Shown here in pieces: positions 27,436 through 36,001 of a DNA stretch of 64,000 bases (position 1 is the first letter of the stretch; every line of letters starts with the position of its first letter). The notes beneath the pieces were generated by a model. It did no database searches and had not been told where the DNA came from. It saw nothing but the letters and a program-made list of their open reading frames with translations. Source of the stretch: Avibacterium paragallinarum. Its GTDB lineage: Bacteria; Pseudomonadota; Gammaproteobacteria; Enterobacterales; Pasteurellaceae. The DNA lies in NCBI RefSeq assembly GCF_900450705.1, contig NZ_UGHK01000002.1:682001-746000 (forward strand). Direction: 5' to 3'. The translations under genes were made by a program, and so were the position numbers.

Positions 27436-27954
27436 CGCATTCTCCTCATCGGCTAGCTTAACCGTTCCCCCGCAGCGACCTCTAGCCACAATCGCCACGT
27501 GGTTGCCGATCATCGGCGACATCTCATAATCAGCCCCATTGACTTGAGTTTGCGTCAATTTACAGTCATACCCACAAGAAAGCTCTTGAATGCCGTGATC
27601 TTGAATAAGGCGAATGGTTTCCTCATCATAAATCCACGCCTCCCCTTTTAGCGTATCTTGATCACGCACGACATTGCGAACTACCCCAACAGAAAGGGCT
27701 TTCCAGTTTTTCGCATTTACATTTTCCTTAGGGTGGCCCACCGTAATAGGCACGCCCTCAAAACTTTTTATGGTTTCATTCCCGAATAACGAGCCTTCCG
27801 TTCGGGCAACCTTTTTCACCGCTTTTTGATTACCTACATTCAACTCACTATCTAAATAATCAAAAATCCCCACCTTAGACAAGGTAGCCGGCACGACTAA
27901 ATAACCGTCTTTAGTAAAGGTGCGTGCGGTCTGTGCTTTATCATTAAATCGCAT
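26833..27954 (-). CDS. Prohead protease/scaffold fusion (DUF2213-like)
   Basis: A 373-residue protein. Residues 1–170 form the DUF2213 domain (EGVPITVGHP, GEAWIYDEE and IQELSCGYDC), thought to be the prohead protease. From about 180 it is a highly charged Glu/Lys-rich coiled coil typical of scaffolds. ATG 27954 lies behind AGGAG; the upstream frame to 27975 would place this SD inside coding sequence. An internal start for a scaffold-only product lies at 27435. Confidence 0.8.
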   Translation of the reverse strand: MRFNDKAQTARTFTKDGYLVVPATLSKVGIFDYLDSELNVGNQKAVKKVARTEGSLFGNETIKSFEGVPITVGHPKENVNAKNWKALSVGVVRNVVRDQDTLKGEAWIYDEETIRLIQDHGIQELSCGYDCKLTQTQVNGADYEMSPMIGNHVAIVARGRCGGTVKLADEENAMSKKVKLLDSILGVFGISLSDEQKKQIEEEDDEQTSEMPKKKSGENQPEKPAEQSAKKEKNAASDEEKEKEKRNVKDEALVKENAELKAKIQKLEDEAKASVTAQKRSAVLADAKMISADLSFADSDTVRQIQEKVIVHSGIAPAETLTALSDEAIEGMYQAAKNISKKLQDHQLGSAFLNDSKPQSVGIDFNKLYGGQQ

Positions 27955-28021
27955 AGCCACTCCTTTTTTAGGCATAAAAAAACCGCACTAAAAAGTGCGG
28001 CCTGTTTTGGTTTAATTTTTC

Positions 28022-28303
28022 CTAATCGCTTGTTTTGGTTTTTTCTAAGCGTTTGATAACTTGCTCCACAGTCAAATCATCATTCATCGAAATACGGCGA
28101 TAATATTCAATGGCAAAAGGATTAGTCCGTAAATCATTAATCTTGCGGGCTATCTCCGCTTTTGTGGGTTTATAGGCTTCTGCTTCGGCAAGTTCACGCT
28201 CTGTTTTTTCTGCCCTTTTCTTGTCCATTTCTAGCCAAGCATCAAAATCGGAATAACCTTCAAATTTAGCCAACTCTTTTTGCTGTTCTAACGTTAATCT
28301 CAT
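28022..28303 (-). CDS. Small phage protein of unknown function
   Basis: A 93-residue charged helical protein (MRLTLEQQKELAKFEGYSDFDAW...), located between the minor head gene and the protease/scaffold gene. I do not recognise the family. It starts 2 bp after the minor head gene, so it is translationally coupled. A structural or assembly role is only suggested by its place. Confidence 0.6.
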   Translation of the reverse strand: MRLTLEQQKELAKFEGYSDFDAWLEMDKKRAEKTERELAEAEAYKPTKAEIARKINDLRTNPFAIEYYRRISMNDDLTVEQVIKRLEKTKTSD

Positions 28304-28305
28304 AT

Positions 28306-29703
28306 TTATTCCTCAATAAGTTCAACGAGATAAGTTTTCTTAAACCAACCTTTCTGTTGCACGTTTCTCACATAAAACCTTTTCTTAGTTTGGAATAATA
28401 CCTCTCTTTCGTGAGGATATAAAGAGATTTGTTCAATATCTCGCCCTGTTTTGCCGTGAATGATAAATTTCACATTTCCCGAAAAGCCTATATTTTGCTC
28501 TGTTTTAGACGTGCTTGTAAATTGATATTCCTCCACAATCGCCCCTTGTTGGTAGCGGGCTAGAAAGGCTTTAAGCTCTTTCTTCGACAATTCAATATTG
28601 CGATACGTGGTTTTATTATGTACGGGTATCTTCTTCAGTGCGTTATCTAAGGTTTTTGCTAATACTAACTGCTCGGCACTGGCTGTTCCTGTCCTTAACG
28701 CTTTATTTAATGGTCGGTGGATTGCCCCCGTATAAGCTATGACTGACATTGCCTCACTACGGGATAAGCGATACGCCGCAATATTCGGCACGATTTTAGT
28801 CAAATGCTCAGCAACAAAATTAAATGCGGTTGCTCCGATTAAGCCTTTTAATAACCGATCTTCTTCAAACTGTTGTGTGAGTCCTACCACAAGTTTTTCG
28901 CTATCTTTGCCGAAATAAGGTAAAGCAACACAACGGCAGTTTACCTCGTGCGTCGGATGTCCTGTCGGTGGTGGACTCGCCCAGCTAAAAATTTTCCCCT
29001 CGTTTTCCGCGTGGCTTTCTCGCACTCGCTCATCACCGGAGGTTGACCAGATATAGTGGGTAATCCCTAACGCCTCCTGCTGTGCTTGGTCAATCGCTCC
29101 GTTAAATTTGCTTGATTGATCTCTTGCGATCAGTTTGGCTCTTTTTTCGGTGATATTGCCAATCTCTTTGAGTGATTTAAGTAGATCACGGTTTAATTTG
29201 CCATTTAATACGGATTGATGTACTACAGTTTGCACTTTATCCAAATATTGGTTATGAATGGATTTAATCAGTTGTACATTGGCTTGAGCAAGCTGGTTTA
29301 CCTTATCGTTCACTGTAGGGTTGCTTTGAATATAGCTTTTTAAATCAAGCCCTGTGGCTTGCTGTAGGCGTTGGCTAAAATCGTTATCGTGCTGAGCTTT
29401 CGCTCGTTGAGTAAAGCCACCTGCGATACGGCTTGCCATTTCATCAATCTTTTTTTCCCCTAAGCGATTGAGCTTGTCGAGTAATGCAGTGCGATCATCA
29501 TTAGCAGCATCGTGAAATTGCGACGAAAAAAAAGTGCGGTTATTTTCCACCGCACTTTCAATTTCATCTCGCAACTGCTTCACGAACAGTAACAATTCCC
29601 GCTTATACCAGATTTCTGCCCGCCTACTGTTCTTGATCGGCTTGTATCGCTTCAGTTTGATCAGCTTGTTGTTGCGAAGAAGCTCAGGTAAATTCATCAA
29701 CAT
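28306..29703 (-). CDS. Minor head protein with C-terminal ADP-ribosyltransferase domain
   Basis: A 465-residue protein. Residues about 1–290 resemble SPP1 gp7/Mu gpF minor head proteins, including the zinc-like block ESHAENEGKIFSWASPPPTGHP...HEVNCRCVALP. The last 100 residues have the ART layout: R in TYRNIEL (near 368), FTSTS (near 396) and the biglutamate E-R-E (near 432–434) before VLF. This R-S-ExE set is that of arginine-type mono-ADP-ribosyltransferases. The ATG at 29703 has GAGGAG seven bases upstream; the longer frame to 29793 overlaps the portal. Confidence 0.8.
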   Translation of the reverse strand: MLMNLPELLRNNKLIKLKRYKPIKNSRRAEIWYKRELLLFVKQLRDEIESAVENNRTFFSSQFHDAANDDRTALLDKLNRLGEKKIDEMASRIAGGFTQRAKAQHDNDFSQRLQQATGLDLKSYIQSNPTVNDKVNQLAQANVQLIKSIHNQYLDKVQTVVHQSVLNGKLNRDLLKSLKEIGNITEKRAKLIARDQSSKFNGAIDQAQQEALGITHYIWSTSGDERVRESHAENEGKIFSWASPPPTGHPTHEVNCRCVALPYFGKDSEKLVVGLTQQFEEDRLLKGLIGATAFNFVAEHLTKIVPNIAAYRLSRSEAMSVIAYTGAIHRPLNKALRTGTASAEQLVLAKTLDNALKKIPVHNKTTYRNIELSKKELKAFLARYQQGAIVEEYQFTSTSKTEQNIGFSGNVKFIIHGKTGRDIEQISLYPHEREVLFQTKKRFYVRNVQQKGWFKKTYLVELIEE

Positions 29704-30940
29704 CTTGTTGCTCCTCAAGTAACGCAATATCTTCTGCTGAGATATTGGCAAATAACCCATTTTCATTGAGTTCATTCGCCACCTGCACTTCACTCAATAC
29801 GCCATTTTGAATAAAGATATTCATTGCATTGGCAAAGCTTGTTAAGGCATTCATTTTTTGCTCAAAACTGATTTCTTGAAGGCTCGGAAACTCAAACCAC
29901 CAATCTTTCGGCTGAAACCCTATCACCATTTGGGCTAATAATGGGTCAAGCCGTTCAAATAATGGTCGTAGTCGGCTTTCTTGCAATGCGTGAATGCTTT
30001 CGTGGAAGTTTTGAATATCTTCATCACCACTGGCTAAACCGCTTACGGATTGTCCGAATAATATCGTCACAGGCATATCAGCGGCACCCGCTACGGCATT
30101 GCGAAACTCCACTAATAACTCTTTTAATCCCGTAAAGGTTAGCTCTTTTTGTTCATACTCACTTTCACCGTCAATCAATAAGCAGTTTGTAATCGATTTA
30201 ATATTTTGTATATGGCTCATTGCTTCAGTGATGCTTTCCGCCCCACCTGACGCAAGCTTAACGTTAAGCCCGGATATTTTAAAAATATCCGTCTTGCTCT
30301 CAGTGACCAACTCACCAATATTAATACTGAGCATATCAAAGCGTTTAAGCGTAGGGTAAATGCCCTCTAAATCAGAAAAACCAAACAACGAATTATCACT
30401 TTCACTGCGATACGCTCCCTGCATTAAATATAAACGGGAATGATGCACCTCAATTTGACCGTTGAGGATATAGTAATTATATTTGCCAAAATTAGCAGAA
30501 AGGATATCTGTGTTTTTATTGCCTTTTCCTTGTATTAAATTTGGCTTAATCACTAATAAACGTTCAATGACTTGATTTGAGTTTAATGGAGATTGCACGC
30601 TCGCATTCGTTAAAATGAGTACACCGCACCCACCGTAAAGGCTTGTTGTAATACAAGCCTCTTTTGTGATTTCTTGCAATTTTAAGCGACGTTCTAGATC
30701 GTAAAAGCCATTAAGCTGTTTGGCAGCTAAATCATTCGATTTAATCTCCCGCCATTTACGCGTCATATGCTCCGCTCTTTTTAAGCAGACTTTTTGGGCA
30801 ATCCAATTTTCCGCCCATAGCGTATCAAGCTCTTTTTGATTATCTGTTAATTTTACAGAGGGCTGATAAGTTGCCTGCTCTTGTCGTCGCCCCAACGCCA
30901 TTGACATTGAGGTTAAACTATCATTTATACTTGTTGTCAT
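29684..30940 (-). CDS. Portal protein (DUF1073-like)
   Basis: The dodecameric portal through which DNA is packaged, about 418 residues. Recognisable parts: WIAQKVCLKRAEHMTRKWREI, TTSLYGGCGVLIL and FRNAVAGAADMPVTILFGQSVSGLASGDEDIQNFH, typical of DUF1073 portals. The ATG at 30940 overlaps the terminase stop as ATGA, so it is preferred to 30952. It overlaps the minor head gene by 20 bp. Confidence 0.87.
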   Translation of the reverse strand: MTTSINDSLTSMSMALGRRQEQATYQPSVKLTDNQKELDTLWAENWIAQKVCLKRAEHMTRKWREIKSNDLAAKQLNGFYDLERRLKLQEITKEACITTSLYGGCGVLILTNASVQSPLNSNQVIERLLVIKPNLIQGKGNKNTDILSANFGKYNYYILNGQIEVHHSRLYLMQGAYRSESDNSLFGFSDLEGIYPTLKRFDMLSINIGELVTESKTDIFKISGLNVKLASGGAESITEAMSHIQNIKSITNCLLIDGESEYEQKELTFTGLKELLVEFRNAVAGAADMPVTILFGQSVSGLASGDEDIQNFHESIHALQESRLRPLFERLDPLLAQMVIGFQPKDWWFEFPSLQEISFEQKMNALTSFANAMNIFIQNGVLSEVQVANELNENGLFANISAEDIALLEEQQDVDEFT

Positions 30941-32403
30941 AGTGCGTCCCAAATTGCGATATTGCCCGCGATTAAATCATTAATTGCCATCACTAAAGCA
31001 TCTACCTGATCGTCGTGCTTGTGGCTATCTGTTGCCGTAAAGGCTTCACACTCATCAATAAAATCATTGATCCAATGAGCGGATTGCGGAATGACCACAT
31101 AACCGCTTTCAATATAACCTTGCACACCCAAAACACGGGTATATTTGTCTGAATCAACCGGTATAGGATTAATTGGAATTTGCGTTTTCCGTCTAATCGT
31201 TTGAATAAGGCTCGTTCCGCTTGATTTATCTTCTACGTTCACCTTAGTAAGCAAGCCTGACGATCTATCTTGCTGATGTTTAGCCCAAACATCTTTAAGT
31301 TTCTGCTCAAGCTCAGGGGCTTCCCATTTCCCTCTAATCAGATCGATAAGATATACCTTACCGTCATCACCTTTACCCGCAACGAGAAACACCGTGTAGT
31401 CATTATGCTGCTTGGTTTTCTGTGCGGTATCGGCATAAATCGCCTTTAATTTAATCGGCGGAAGGGTTTGGTATCGCCCAAACCACCGCCCTTTGATAAT
31501 GCCTCCACCTTTGCTTGATGGACGTTGCTGATAGAGTGCGTTCCAAGTATGAACCCCTACCGCTTTACGAATATTTTCGAGGCGTTCCAGTGAAAAGCGT
31601 TCAGGGTGTAATGGATCACCCTCTTTGCGAAACGCCTCGTCTTTTTCCGCAATGGCAGGAAAGCTGATAATTCGCCATTGATCGCCCCCTTGCTCCATCT
31701 CTTTAATTAATCGCCCCGCTAAATCGTCCTCGTGCCAGCGGGTCATCCCCAATAACACCCCACTTTTAGGCGATAATCTTGTATAAAGTGTTGTGGTGTA
31801 CCAATCCCAAATACTATCCCTAACAGTTTGTGAGTTAGCCTCTTTCGCGTCTTTTACAGGGTCATCAATGATCGCAATATCCGCCCCCATTCCTGTAATC
31901 CCGCCGCCAACGCCCGCACTACGATATGCCCCGCTATATCCCAATATTTCAAAAATCTCGCTATTGCGTAAGGCTTGCCCTGAAAGGGTTGAAATGCGTT
32001 TACTATTCAACGAACTTTCTGGGAAAATATTGTGATAAATCTCATCATCCATAATCCGCTGTACATCGCGATTCATACGGCTAGCTAAGTCTGCGGAATA
32101 AGAACAAGCAATAATCTGCAAATCAGGATTTTTTCCAAACGCCCACGCAGGAAAACGACGGCTAAATAACTCGCTTTTACCACTACGAGGCGGTGCAAAA
32201 ATCATCAGTCTTGGCTGTTTGCCATCAATCACATCTTGGTAAAATTGCTGGAGTTCTTGGGCAATGATCTGATTGAACCAGCCCGTAACAAAGTCAGGTT
32301 TCGTGTGAGTGGTAAAATGGAATAAGGATTGACGAGATTTTTCACGCTGAATTTGGTGCAATATTTCCTTTTTCGAGTAATTTTTCAAGTTGCTCAAGTT
32401 CAT
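30937..32403 (-). CDS. Terminase large subunit
   Basis: The packaging ATPase/nuclease, about 488 residues. Walker A-like APPRSGKS, Walker B ADIAIIDDP, motif LLGMTRWHEDDL and nuclease-domain residues in IYADTA, DKSSGT and HKHDDQVDALV are present. The first ATG in frame is 32403 with AGGAT upstream; the frame to 32406 begins with TTG. It overlaps terS by about 60 bp. Confidence 0.93.
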   Translation of the reverse strand: MNLSNLKNYSKKEILHQIQREKSRQSLFHFTTHTKPDFVTGWFNQIIAQELQQFYQDVIDGKQPRLMIFAPPRSGKSELFSRRFPAWAFGKNPDLQIIACSYSADLASRMNRDVQRIMDDEIYHNIFPESSLNSKRISTLSGQALRNSEIFEILGYSGAYRSAGVGGGITGMGADIAIIDDPVKDAKEANSQTVRDSIWDWYTTTLYTRLSPKSGVLLGMTRWHEDDLAGRLIKEMEQGGDQWRIISFPAIAEKDEAFRKEGDPLHPERFSLERLENIRKAVGVHTWNALYQQRPSSKGGGIIKGRWFGRYQTLPPIKLKAIYADTAQKTKQHNDYTVFLVAGKGDDGKVYLIDLIRGKWEAPELEQKLKDVWAKHQQDRSSGLLTKVNVEDKSSGTSLIQTIRRKTQIPINPIPVDSDKYTRVLGVQGYIESGYVVIPQSAHWINDFIDECEAFTATDSHKHDDQVDALVMAINDLIAGNIAIWDAL

Positions 32404-32857
32404 CAATATTCAATCCTGATAAATCCAATTCAGTGCGTTGCTCTATTTTTACTTCCCCCGAATGCTCCACCGTTTGCTTATCCCCATACTTTTTCGGGGC
32501 AACTTTAGTGATATACCATTTGCGGCTATCTACTCTTAGTTTAGCCACAGAAACATCTTCAGGAGTCGCACAGTCTGCGATGTCTAAGATTTCATCGAAC
32601 AAAAAATCAGCTTGACTCTCGCGTGCACGCGCGTACTGCTGACAAAATTCATCATTTTCTTGCAGCCATCTATGCACTGTTCGACTTGATGGCATACCAG
32701 GTCTTTCACAAATTTTCCGTAAACTTTCCCCATTCGCTAATAAAGTGCAAATATCATCTGCCACTTCTTGCATAAATGAAGATGGACGCCCAACTTTCTT
32801 TTTTTCTTTAACCACGCCTCTTTTAGACGTGGAGTTAACCCCGTCTTTCTTTGGCAT
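32342..32857 (-). CDS. Terminase small subunit
   Basis: A 171-residue DNA-recognition subunit. It has a basic N-terminus, the helix-turn-helix stretch SLRKICERPGMPSSRTVHRWLQENDEFCQQYARARE and an acidic C-terminal tail that would contact the large subunit. SD AAGGA precedes ATG 32857. It begins the packaging and head block. Confidence 0.88.
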   Translation of the reverse strand: MPKKDGVNSTSKRGVVKEKKKVGRPSSFMQEVADDICTLLANGESLRKICERPGMPSSRTVHRWLQENDEFCQQYARARESQADFLFDEILDIADCATPEDVSVAKLRVDSRKWYITKVAPKKYGDKQTVEHSGEVKIEQRTELDLSGLNIDELEQLEKLLEKGNIAPNSA

Positions 32858-32867
32858 AGGTTAATCC

Positions 32868-33122
32868 TTATTTAATTTCTCCAGTAATACGAATTTTAAA
32901 CATTGGCACATATTCAGGGTTGTGGATATTCAGCAGTCCCTCAATAAAAAAGCCGATTTGATCTGCGACAGTTAAAACCCATTCAGGAATAAAATTAGCC
33001 GCTTCAATAATGGGGGCTTCGCTATCAATATCTTTGACATAAACAGGAATACCCCAAAGCCATCCATAATGCGTGAAGCCTTCCTCAATCAATTTCTTTT
33101 TCGACTTATAAAGCATTCCCAT
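32868..33122 (-). CDS. Hypothetical phage protein between lysis and terminase genes
   Basis: About 84 residues starting MGMLYKSKKKLIEEGFTHYGWLWGIPVYV. No family recognised. The start at 33122 follows GGAGT; the longer frame to 33140 is less likely. It overlaps the Rz1-like stop and precedes terS, a position where small accessory genes are common. Confidence 0.55.
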   Translation of the reverse strand: MGMLYKSKKKLIEEGFTHYGWLWGIPVYVKDIDSEAPIIEAANFIPEWVLTVADQIGFFIEGLLNIHNPEYVPMFKIRITGEIK

Positions 33123-33387
33123 TTGATTTACTCCACTCAATCACCCCACTTAACCGCCCCGCACAAATCTCACGTTCTTTCTGCACCACTCGCAAATAAA
33201 TAATCGCCTCACCATAGGTTGAACCGCTAAAGGCAGTTTGCGGGCAAGGGATTAAATAAATACTCGGCGGCAGGTGATACTCCGTTTCAGTTTTTGTGCT
33301 GCAACCGCTTAATAACATCATCAGGCAAAGGCTCGCGGCTACAATCCTGCCCTTTAATCCTTTTATAAATAACGCGAATATCTTCAT
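33106..33387 (-). CDS. Rz1-like spanin lipoprotein
   Basis: The outer-membrane spanin subunit. From ATG 33387 the protein is about 93 residues, with a signal sequence ending in the lipobox LLSGC (IVAASLCLMMLLSGCS). It is out of frame with and overlaps the Rz-like gene, as in lambda. Fusion of inner and outer membranes completes lysis. Confidence 0.75.
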   Translation of the reverse strand: MKIFALFIKGLKGRIVAASLCLMMLLSGCSTKTETEYHLPPSIYLIPCPQTAFSGSTYGEAIIYLRVVQKEREICAGRLSGVIEWSKSNGNAL

Positions 33388-33667
33388 CGGCTTTTTCTCG
33401 CTGTACTTGTTCAAGTGCGGTCTGTTTTTGTGTCGTTTTCCGTTCATCTTCGAGCTGTTTTGTTCTTTCTGCGAGATTATGGTTCAGTTGCTGTATGGTT
33501 TGGGCTTGCATTTGATTTTTGGCACTTAAGCTACTTATCCTCTGCGACTGATACCAAACCCAACCACATAAGCCCAAAATCACGCATAACCACAACAGCG
33601 AGGAATATTTACGGATAAACGGCACGATGTAATTCAAAATGCGGGCTATCATAAAAACGTTCATCTT
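33287..33667 (-). CDS. Rz-like inner-membrane spanin
   Basis: The inner-membrane spanin subunit. A membrane segment (LLWLCVILGLCGWVWYQ) precedes a periplasmic coiled coil (MQAQTIQQLNHNLAERTKQLEDERK) and a C-terminal Cys/Arg tail. The start is uncertain among in-frame ATGs at 33715, 33667 and 33655; an upstream one would lie deep in the endolysin gene. Overlaps the Rz1-like gene. Confidence 0.75.
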   Translation of the reverse strand, partial: KMNVFMIARILNYIVPFIRKYSSLLWLCVILGLCGWVWYQSQRISSLSAKNQMQAQTIQQLNHNLAERTKQLEDERKTTQKQTALEQVQREKADEDIRVIYKRIKGQDCSREPLPDDVIKRLQHKN

Positions 33668-34016
33668 CACTTTTCCCATTACCGTTCCAATCTCCACCCC
33701 AGCGAATGGTGACATTTAATTCTTTGGCCGCTCGAAACATTGCCTTCGCAATTTCCTTAAATTTATCCCGTTCTGACCAAGGGATTTTTCCTTCAACCAG
33801 CGGGGCTAAATCCACCGCGTGACCGGTTAAATGACGGCTATTCATTGTTTTAGTTGCCCCTTGCTTAAAGAGTTGGGCTTGGCGTGCTTTTGTTCTCACC
33901 CCTTCAATCACCGCAAAATCAACGGTGCTATATTCAAGGGCTTTTCGCACTACCTTAACCAAATCATCGTGAACACCTTGTAAATGCTTTTCACTACGTT
34001 GGCTAAATTTAAACAT
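33609..34016 (-). CDS. Endolysin, M15-type peptidase
   Basis: A 135-residue peptidoglycan endopeptidase of the VanY/M15 group. The zinc motifs SRHLTGHAVDLAP and SPHFELH are present, with the catalytic region at the C-terminus (WGGDWNGNG). It has no signal peptide and would depend on the holin. It follows the holin gene with an 8-bp overlap. Confidence 0.88.
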   Translation of the reverse strand: MFKFSQRSEKHLQGVHDDLVKVVRKALEYSTVDFAVIEGVRTKARQAQLFKQGATKTMNSRHLTGHAVDLAPLVEGKIPWSERDKFKEIAKAMFRAAKELNVTIRWGGDWNGNGKSEDERFYDSPHFELHRAVYP

Positions 34017-34341
34017 CTTTATTCACCCGCTTTTTTAACGCCTGCATCAAATATTCACGGATTTTCTCCGCACCAATAAACCCGAGCATTCCCCCGATAA
34101 ACGAGGCAAGGCTATCAGGGAAACCAAGATGATTTAACAGCGACATACTTGATAAGGTTAAAGCACCACAAATTGCCCCATCCAATATCCGCTGGCGAAA
34201 ACTCGTTTTCTGACGCAAAAAGGCAGCGCGTAGCAAAGACATAAAAAACGCCATCGTGAAACCCACAATGGCATTGTAATTTTGATGAATATATGCCCCT
34301 AAAATAAGCCATATATTCGGATCGTTGTTTGGCATTTTCAT
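34009..34341 (-). CDS. Phage holin
   Basis: A 110-residue small membrane protein with hydrophobic segments (YNAIVGFTMAFFMSLL, ILDGAICGALTLSSMSLL and SLASFIGGMLGFIGA) and a basic C-terminus, as in lambda-type holins. ATG 34341 lies behind AGGAGG. The frame continues to 34377, but that part overlaps a terminator hairpin, so it is not used. First gene of the lysis cassette. Confidence 0.8.
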   Translation of the reverse strand: MKMPNNDPNIWLILGAYIHQNYNAIVGFTMAFFMSLLRAAFLRQKTSFRQRILDGAICGALTLSSMSLLNHLGFPDSLASFIGGMLGFIGAEKIREYLMQALKKRVNKDV

Positions 34342-34364
34342 CACTCCGCCTCCTTTTTGAGGCA

Positions 34365-34392
34365 ATAAAAAGCCCACCTGTTACAGTGGGCT
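34365..34392 (-). terminator. Terminator upstream of the holin
   Basis: On the minus strand the stem AGCCCAC/GTGGGCT is followed by TTTTTAT. It ends transcription arriving from the two small genes upstream. Late transcription must read through it or start below it, consistent with Q-type antitermination. Its 20-base core recurs at 47258–47283 in the opposite orientation. Confidence 0.75.
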
Positions 34393-34495
34393 ATAAGTTC
34401 TGCTAAGATAAAATTCCATGAGGATACAATTAAATCTATTTTATCAACCAAAATAGAATCATCTTCTCTTCCTAAAGAGGAAAAATCATCACTAC

Positions 34496-34810
34496 TCAAC
34501 ATTTTAAAAGGGTTGAGCGGAAAAGCCCTAGAGCGGGTAATAACGAAATTGGTAGATCTTGGATTTGAGAATGCGGATCAAGCAATCCCTCTGCTGAAAA
34601 TAGCGTTTGAGTCCTTGCAGAAATCTGTTTCTTAAACACAAGATTTGCTATTAATTCACCTGACTGATTACGAATAGGTAATAAAACCTCTTCTAGTTCC
34701 TTTTTCTGGCAAGAGTTAGGAACGGAAAGCATTAATCTATCGTTTTCATCTATCCAAAGCTCTATACCTAAAAAAGTAAAAGGTTGAATAAAACCGCTTT
34801 CAGCTTTCAT
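34496..34810 (-). CDS. Hypothetical phage protein
   Basis: About 104 residues (MKAESGFIQPFTFLGIELWIDENDRLML...). No family recognised. It has its own terminators before (34843–34874) and after (34365–34392) and lies between Q and the lysis cassette, where accessory moron genes occur. The start is the second ATG of a pair, after GGAGG. Confidence 0.5.
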   Translation of the reverse strand: MKAESGFIQPFTFLGIELWIDENDRLMLSVPNSCQKKELEEVLLPIRNQSGELIANLVFKKQISARTQTLFSAEGLLDPHSQIQDLPISLLPALGLFRSTLLKC

Positions 34811-34842
34811 CATTCCTCCAATATTGAGCTTCTAAGTTTCAA

Positions 34843-34874
34843 ATAAAAAGCCCCGACCGTTTCCGATCAGGGCT
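34843..34874 (-). terminator. Terminator after the 170-residue gene
   Basis: On the minus strand an 11-bp stem with G·U pairs closes a GAAA tetraloop and is followed by TTTTTATTT. Confidence 0.75.
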
Positions 34875-34900
34875 GTTAAAAGTTTGCTCACTCTATTTTG

Positions 34901-35413
34901 TTACATCTCTAACACAAACGCCAACACCTCTTCCATTGATGAAAACGTGAGTTTGTTTAAATCTTGCTTAATCAACACAATTTCAAATGAGCCATCAATA
35001 TCTGTCCACCCTAACTCGGCTAAACGTTTTATCATCGCTTGATACTGCATAATCTCCGCGGATAAATCACCCGTTTGAATCGCATTAAAATATGCTCGTT
35101 TTAAATTAACACTAAAGCCATAGGATTGATTTAAGTAATCGACATCAATAGTAATATCTGCACCAATAAAGCTATCTGCTGGATCAGAAAATTGAATACG
35201 TATATTCATTGAGCCTTTATAGTTAGCTTCAATCGTGCTTGGAATATTATTTATTACGGTAAAACCTTGCTCTTGTAAAAAAGAAACTGCTTCATCTACC
35301 ATTAACGAAATTGCGTTTTCTTTTTTATCTCGCAACACACTCAAACGTTGTTCAAATAACGCATTACATTCTGCCTTTAAATCTGCAAGCTGTTTACGCA
35401 ATTCAAATGACAT
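34901..35413 (-). CDS. Hypothetical phage protein
   Basis: 170 residues, with an N-terminal coiled coil (LRKQLADLKAECNALFEQRL) and a mixed alpha/beta remainder. I do not recognise it. It is bracketed by two terminators, implying a separately controlled moron-like unit between the Q-like gene and the lysis genes. SD GGAG precedes the ATG. Confidence 0.5.
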   Translation of the reverse strand: MSFELRKQLADLKAECNALFEQRLSVLRDKKENAISLMVDEAVSFLQEQGFTVINNIPSTIEANYKGSMNIRIQFSDPADSFIGADITIDVDYLNQSYGFSVNLKRAYFNAIQTGDLSAEIMQYQAMIKRLAELGWTDIDGSFEIVLIKQDLNKLTFSSMEEVLAFVLEM

Positions 35414-35473
35414 AGTTATCTCCTTTTAGGATTGACCAAATGCAGAGCAATTTATAGTGAAAAATAAACCTAC

Positions 35474-35502
35474 AAAAAAGCCCTAGATTGTATTCTAGGG
35501 CT
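35474..35502 (-). terminator. Terminator downstream of the Q-like gene
   Basis: On the minus strand AGCCCTAGA/TCTAGGGCT is followed by TTTTTTG. It is the first of three terminators between the Q-like gene and the holin. Confidence 0.78.
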
Positions 35503-35563
35503 GTAAAAATTCATTCGTGCGTTTTAAACGTGCAAAACCGCACTATAGATAAAATCATACACT

Positions 35564-35580
35564 TTTAGTCTAGACAAAAC
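35564..35580. promoter_or_regulatory. Palindrome with GTCTAGAC core upstream of the late genes
   Basis: TTTTAGTCTAGACAAAA is nearly perfectly symmetric. A related palindrome (TTGTCTAG/CTAGACAA) lies after ssb at 55313–55329. Both could bind one regulator, which is unknown. Confidence 0.4.
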
Positions 35581-35596
35581 AAGTGTTTTCTTCGCA

Positions 35597-36001
35597 TTAC
35601 GCCAAAAATATGCATCGTTCCTTGCTTAACATTAATTTAAGAGAAATTTCAGCGATCTTAATCTGATTAAAATAATGTGCTTTGCTAATCCCAAATCGTT
35701 CCAAAATCCCCATTCTTACTAACGCACGATTGTGATCGTACTCATTATAAAGTGGCAACCGGTAGGCATAAGTTGCCATAAATAAATCGTAAAGCTCAGG
35801 TGTTGCTTTACGCATCACTAGCACGCAACGCTCGATTTCCTCAGCTAACGACTCACTAACGGGATCAACTCGTCTTTTGCTCTCATCAATCGGCGTGGGA
35901 ATGCTCACCGAAAGGCAAGGATATTCCGTGCCTAATCGTGGTGTGGCCCAATAGCCCCATTGTGTACAAACTTTTTTAATATCGTTAAAAACTAATTCCA
36001 T
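35597..36001 (-). CDS. Q-like late antiterminator (predicted)
   Basis: A 134-residue protein (MELVFNDIKKVCTQWGYWATPR...). Its position is last in the nin region and just before the terminators and lysis cassette, as for Q antiterminators. The motif pattern with an N-terminal WGYW and a C-terminal helix-turn-helix-like region (VRMGILERFGISKAHYFNQI) fits the antitermination families of lambdoid phages. Its start overlaps the NinG stop. Confidence 0.6.
   Translation of the reverse strand: MELVFNDIKKVCTQWGYWATPRLGTEYPCLSVSIPTPIDESKRRVDPVSESLAEEIERCVLVMRKATPELYDLFMATYAYRLPLYNEYDHNRALVRMGILERFGISKAHYFNQIKIAEISLKLMLSKERCIFLA

Noticed and set aside
34341-34377. Longer holin start at 34377
   Set aside because: That part overlaps a terminator hairpin, and ATG 34341 has a far better SD.
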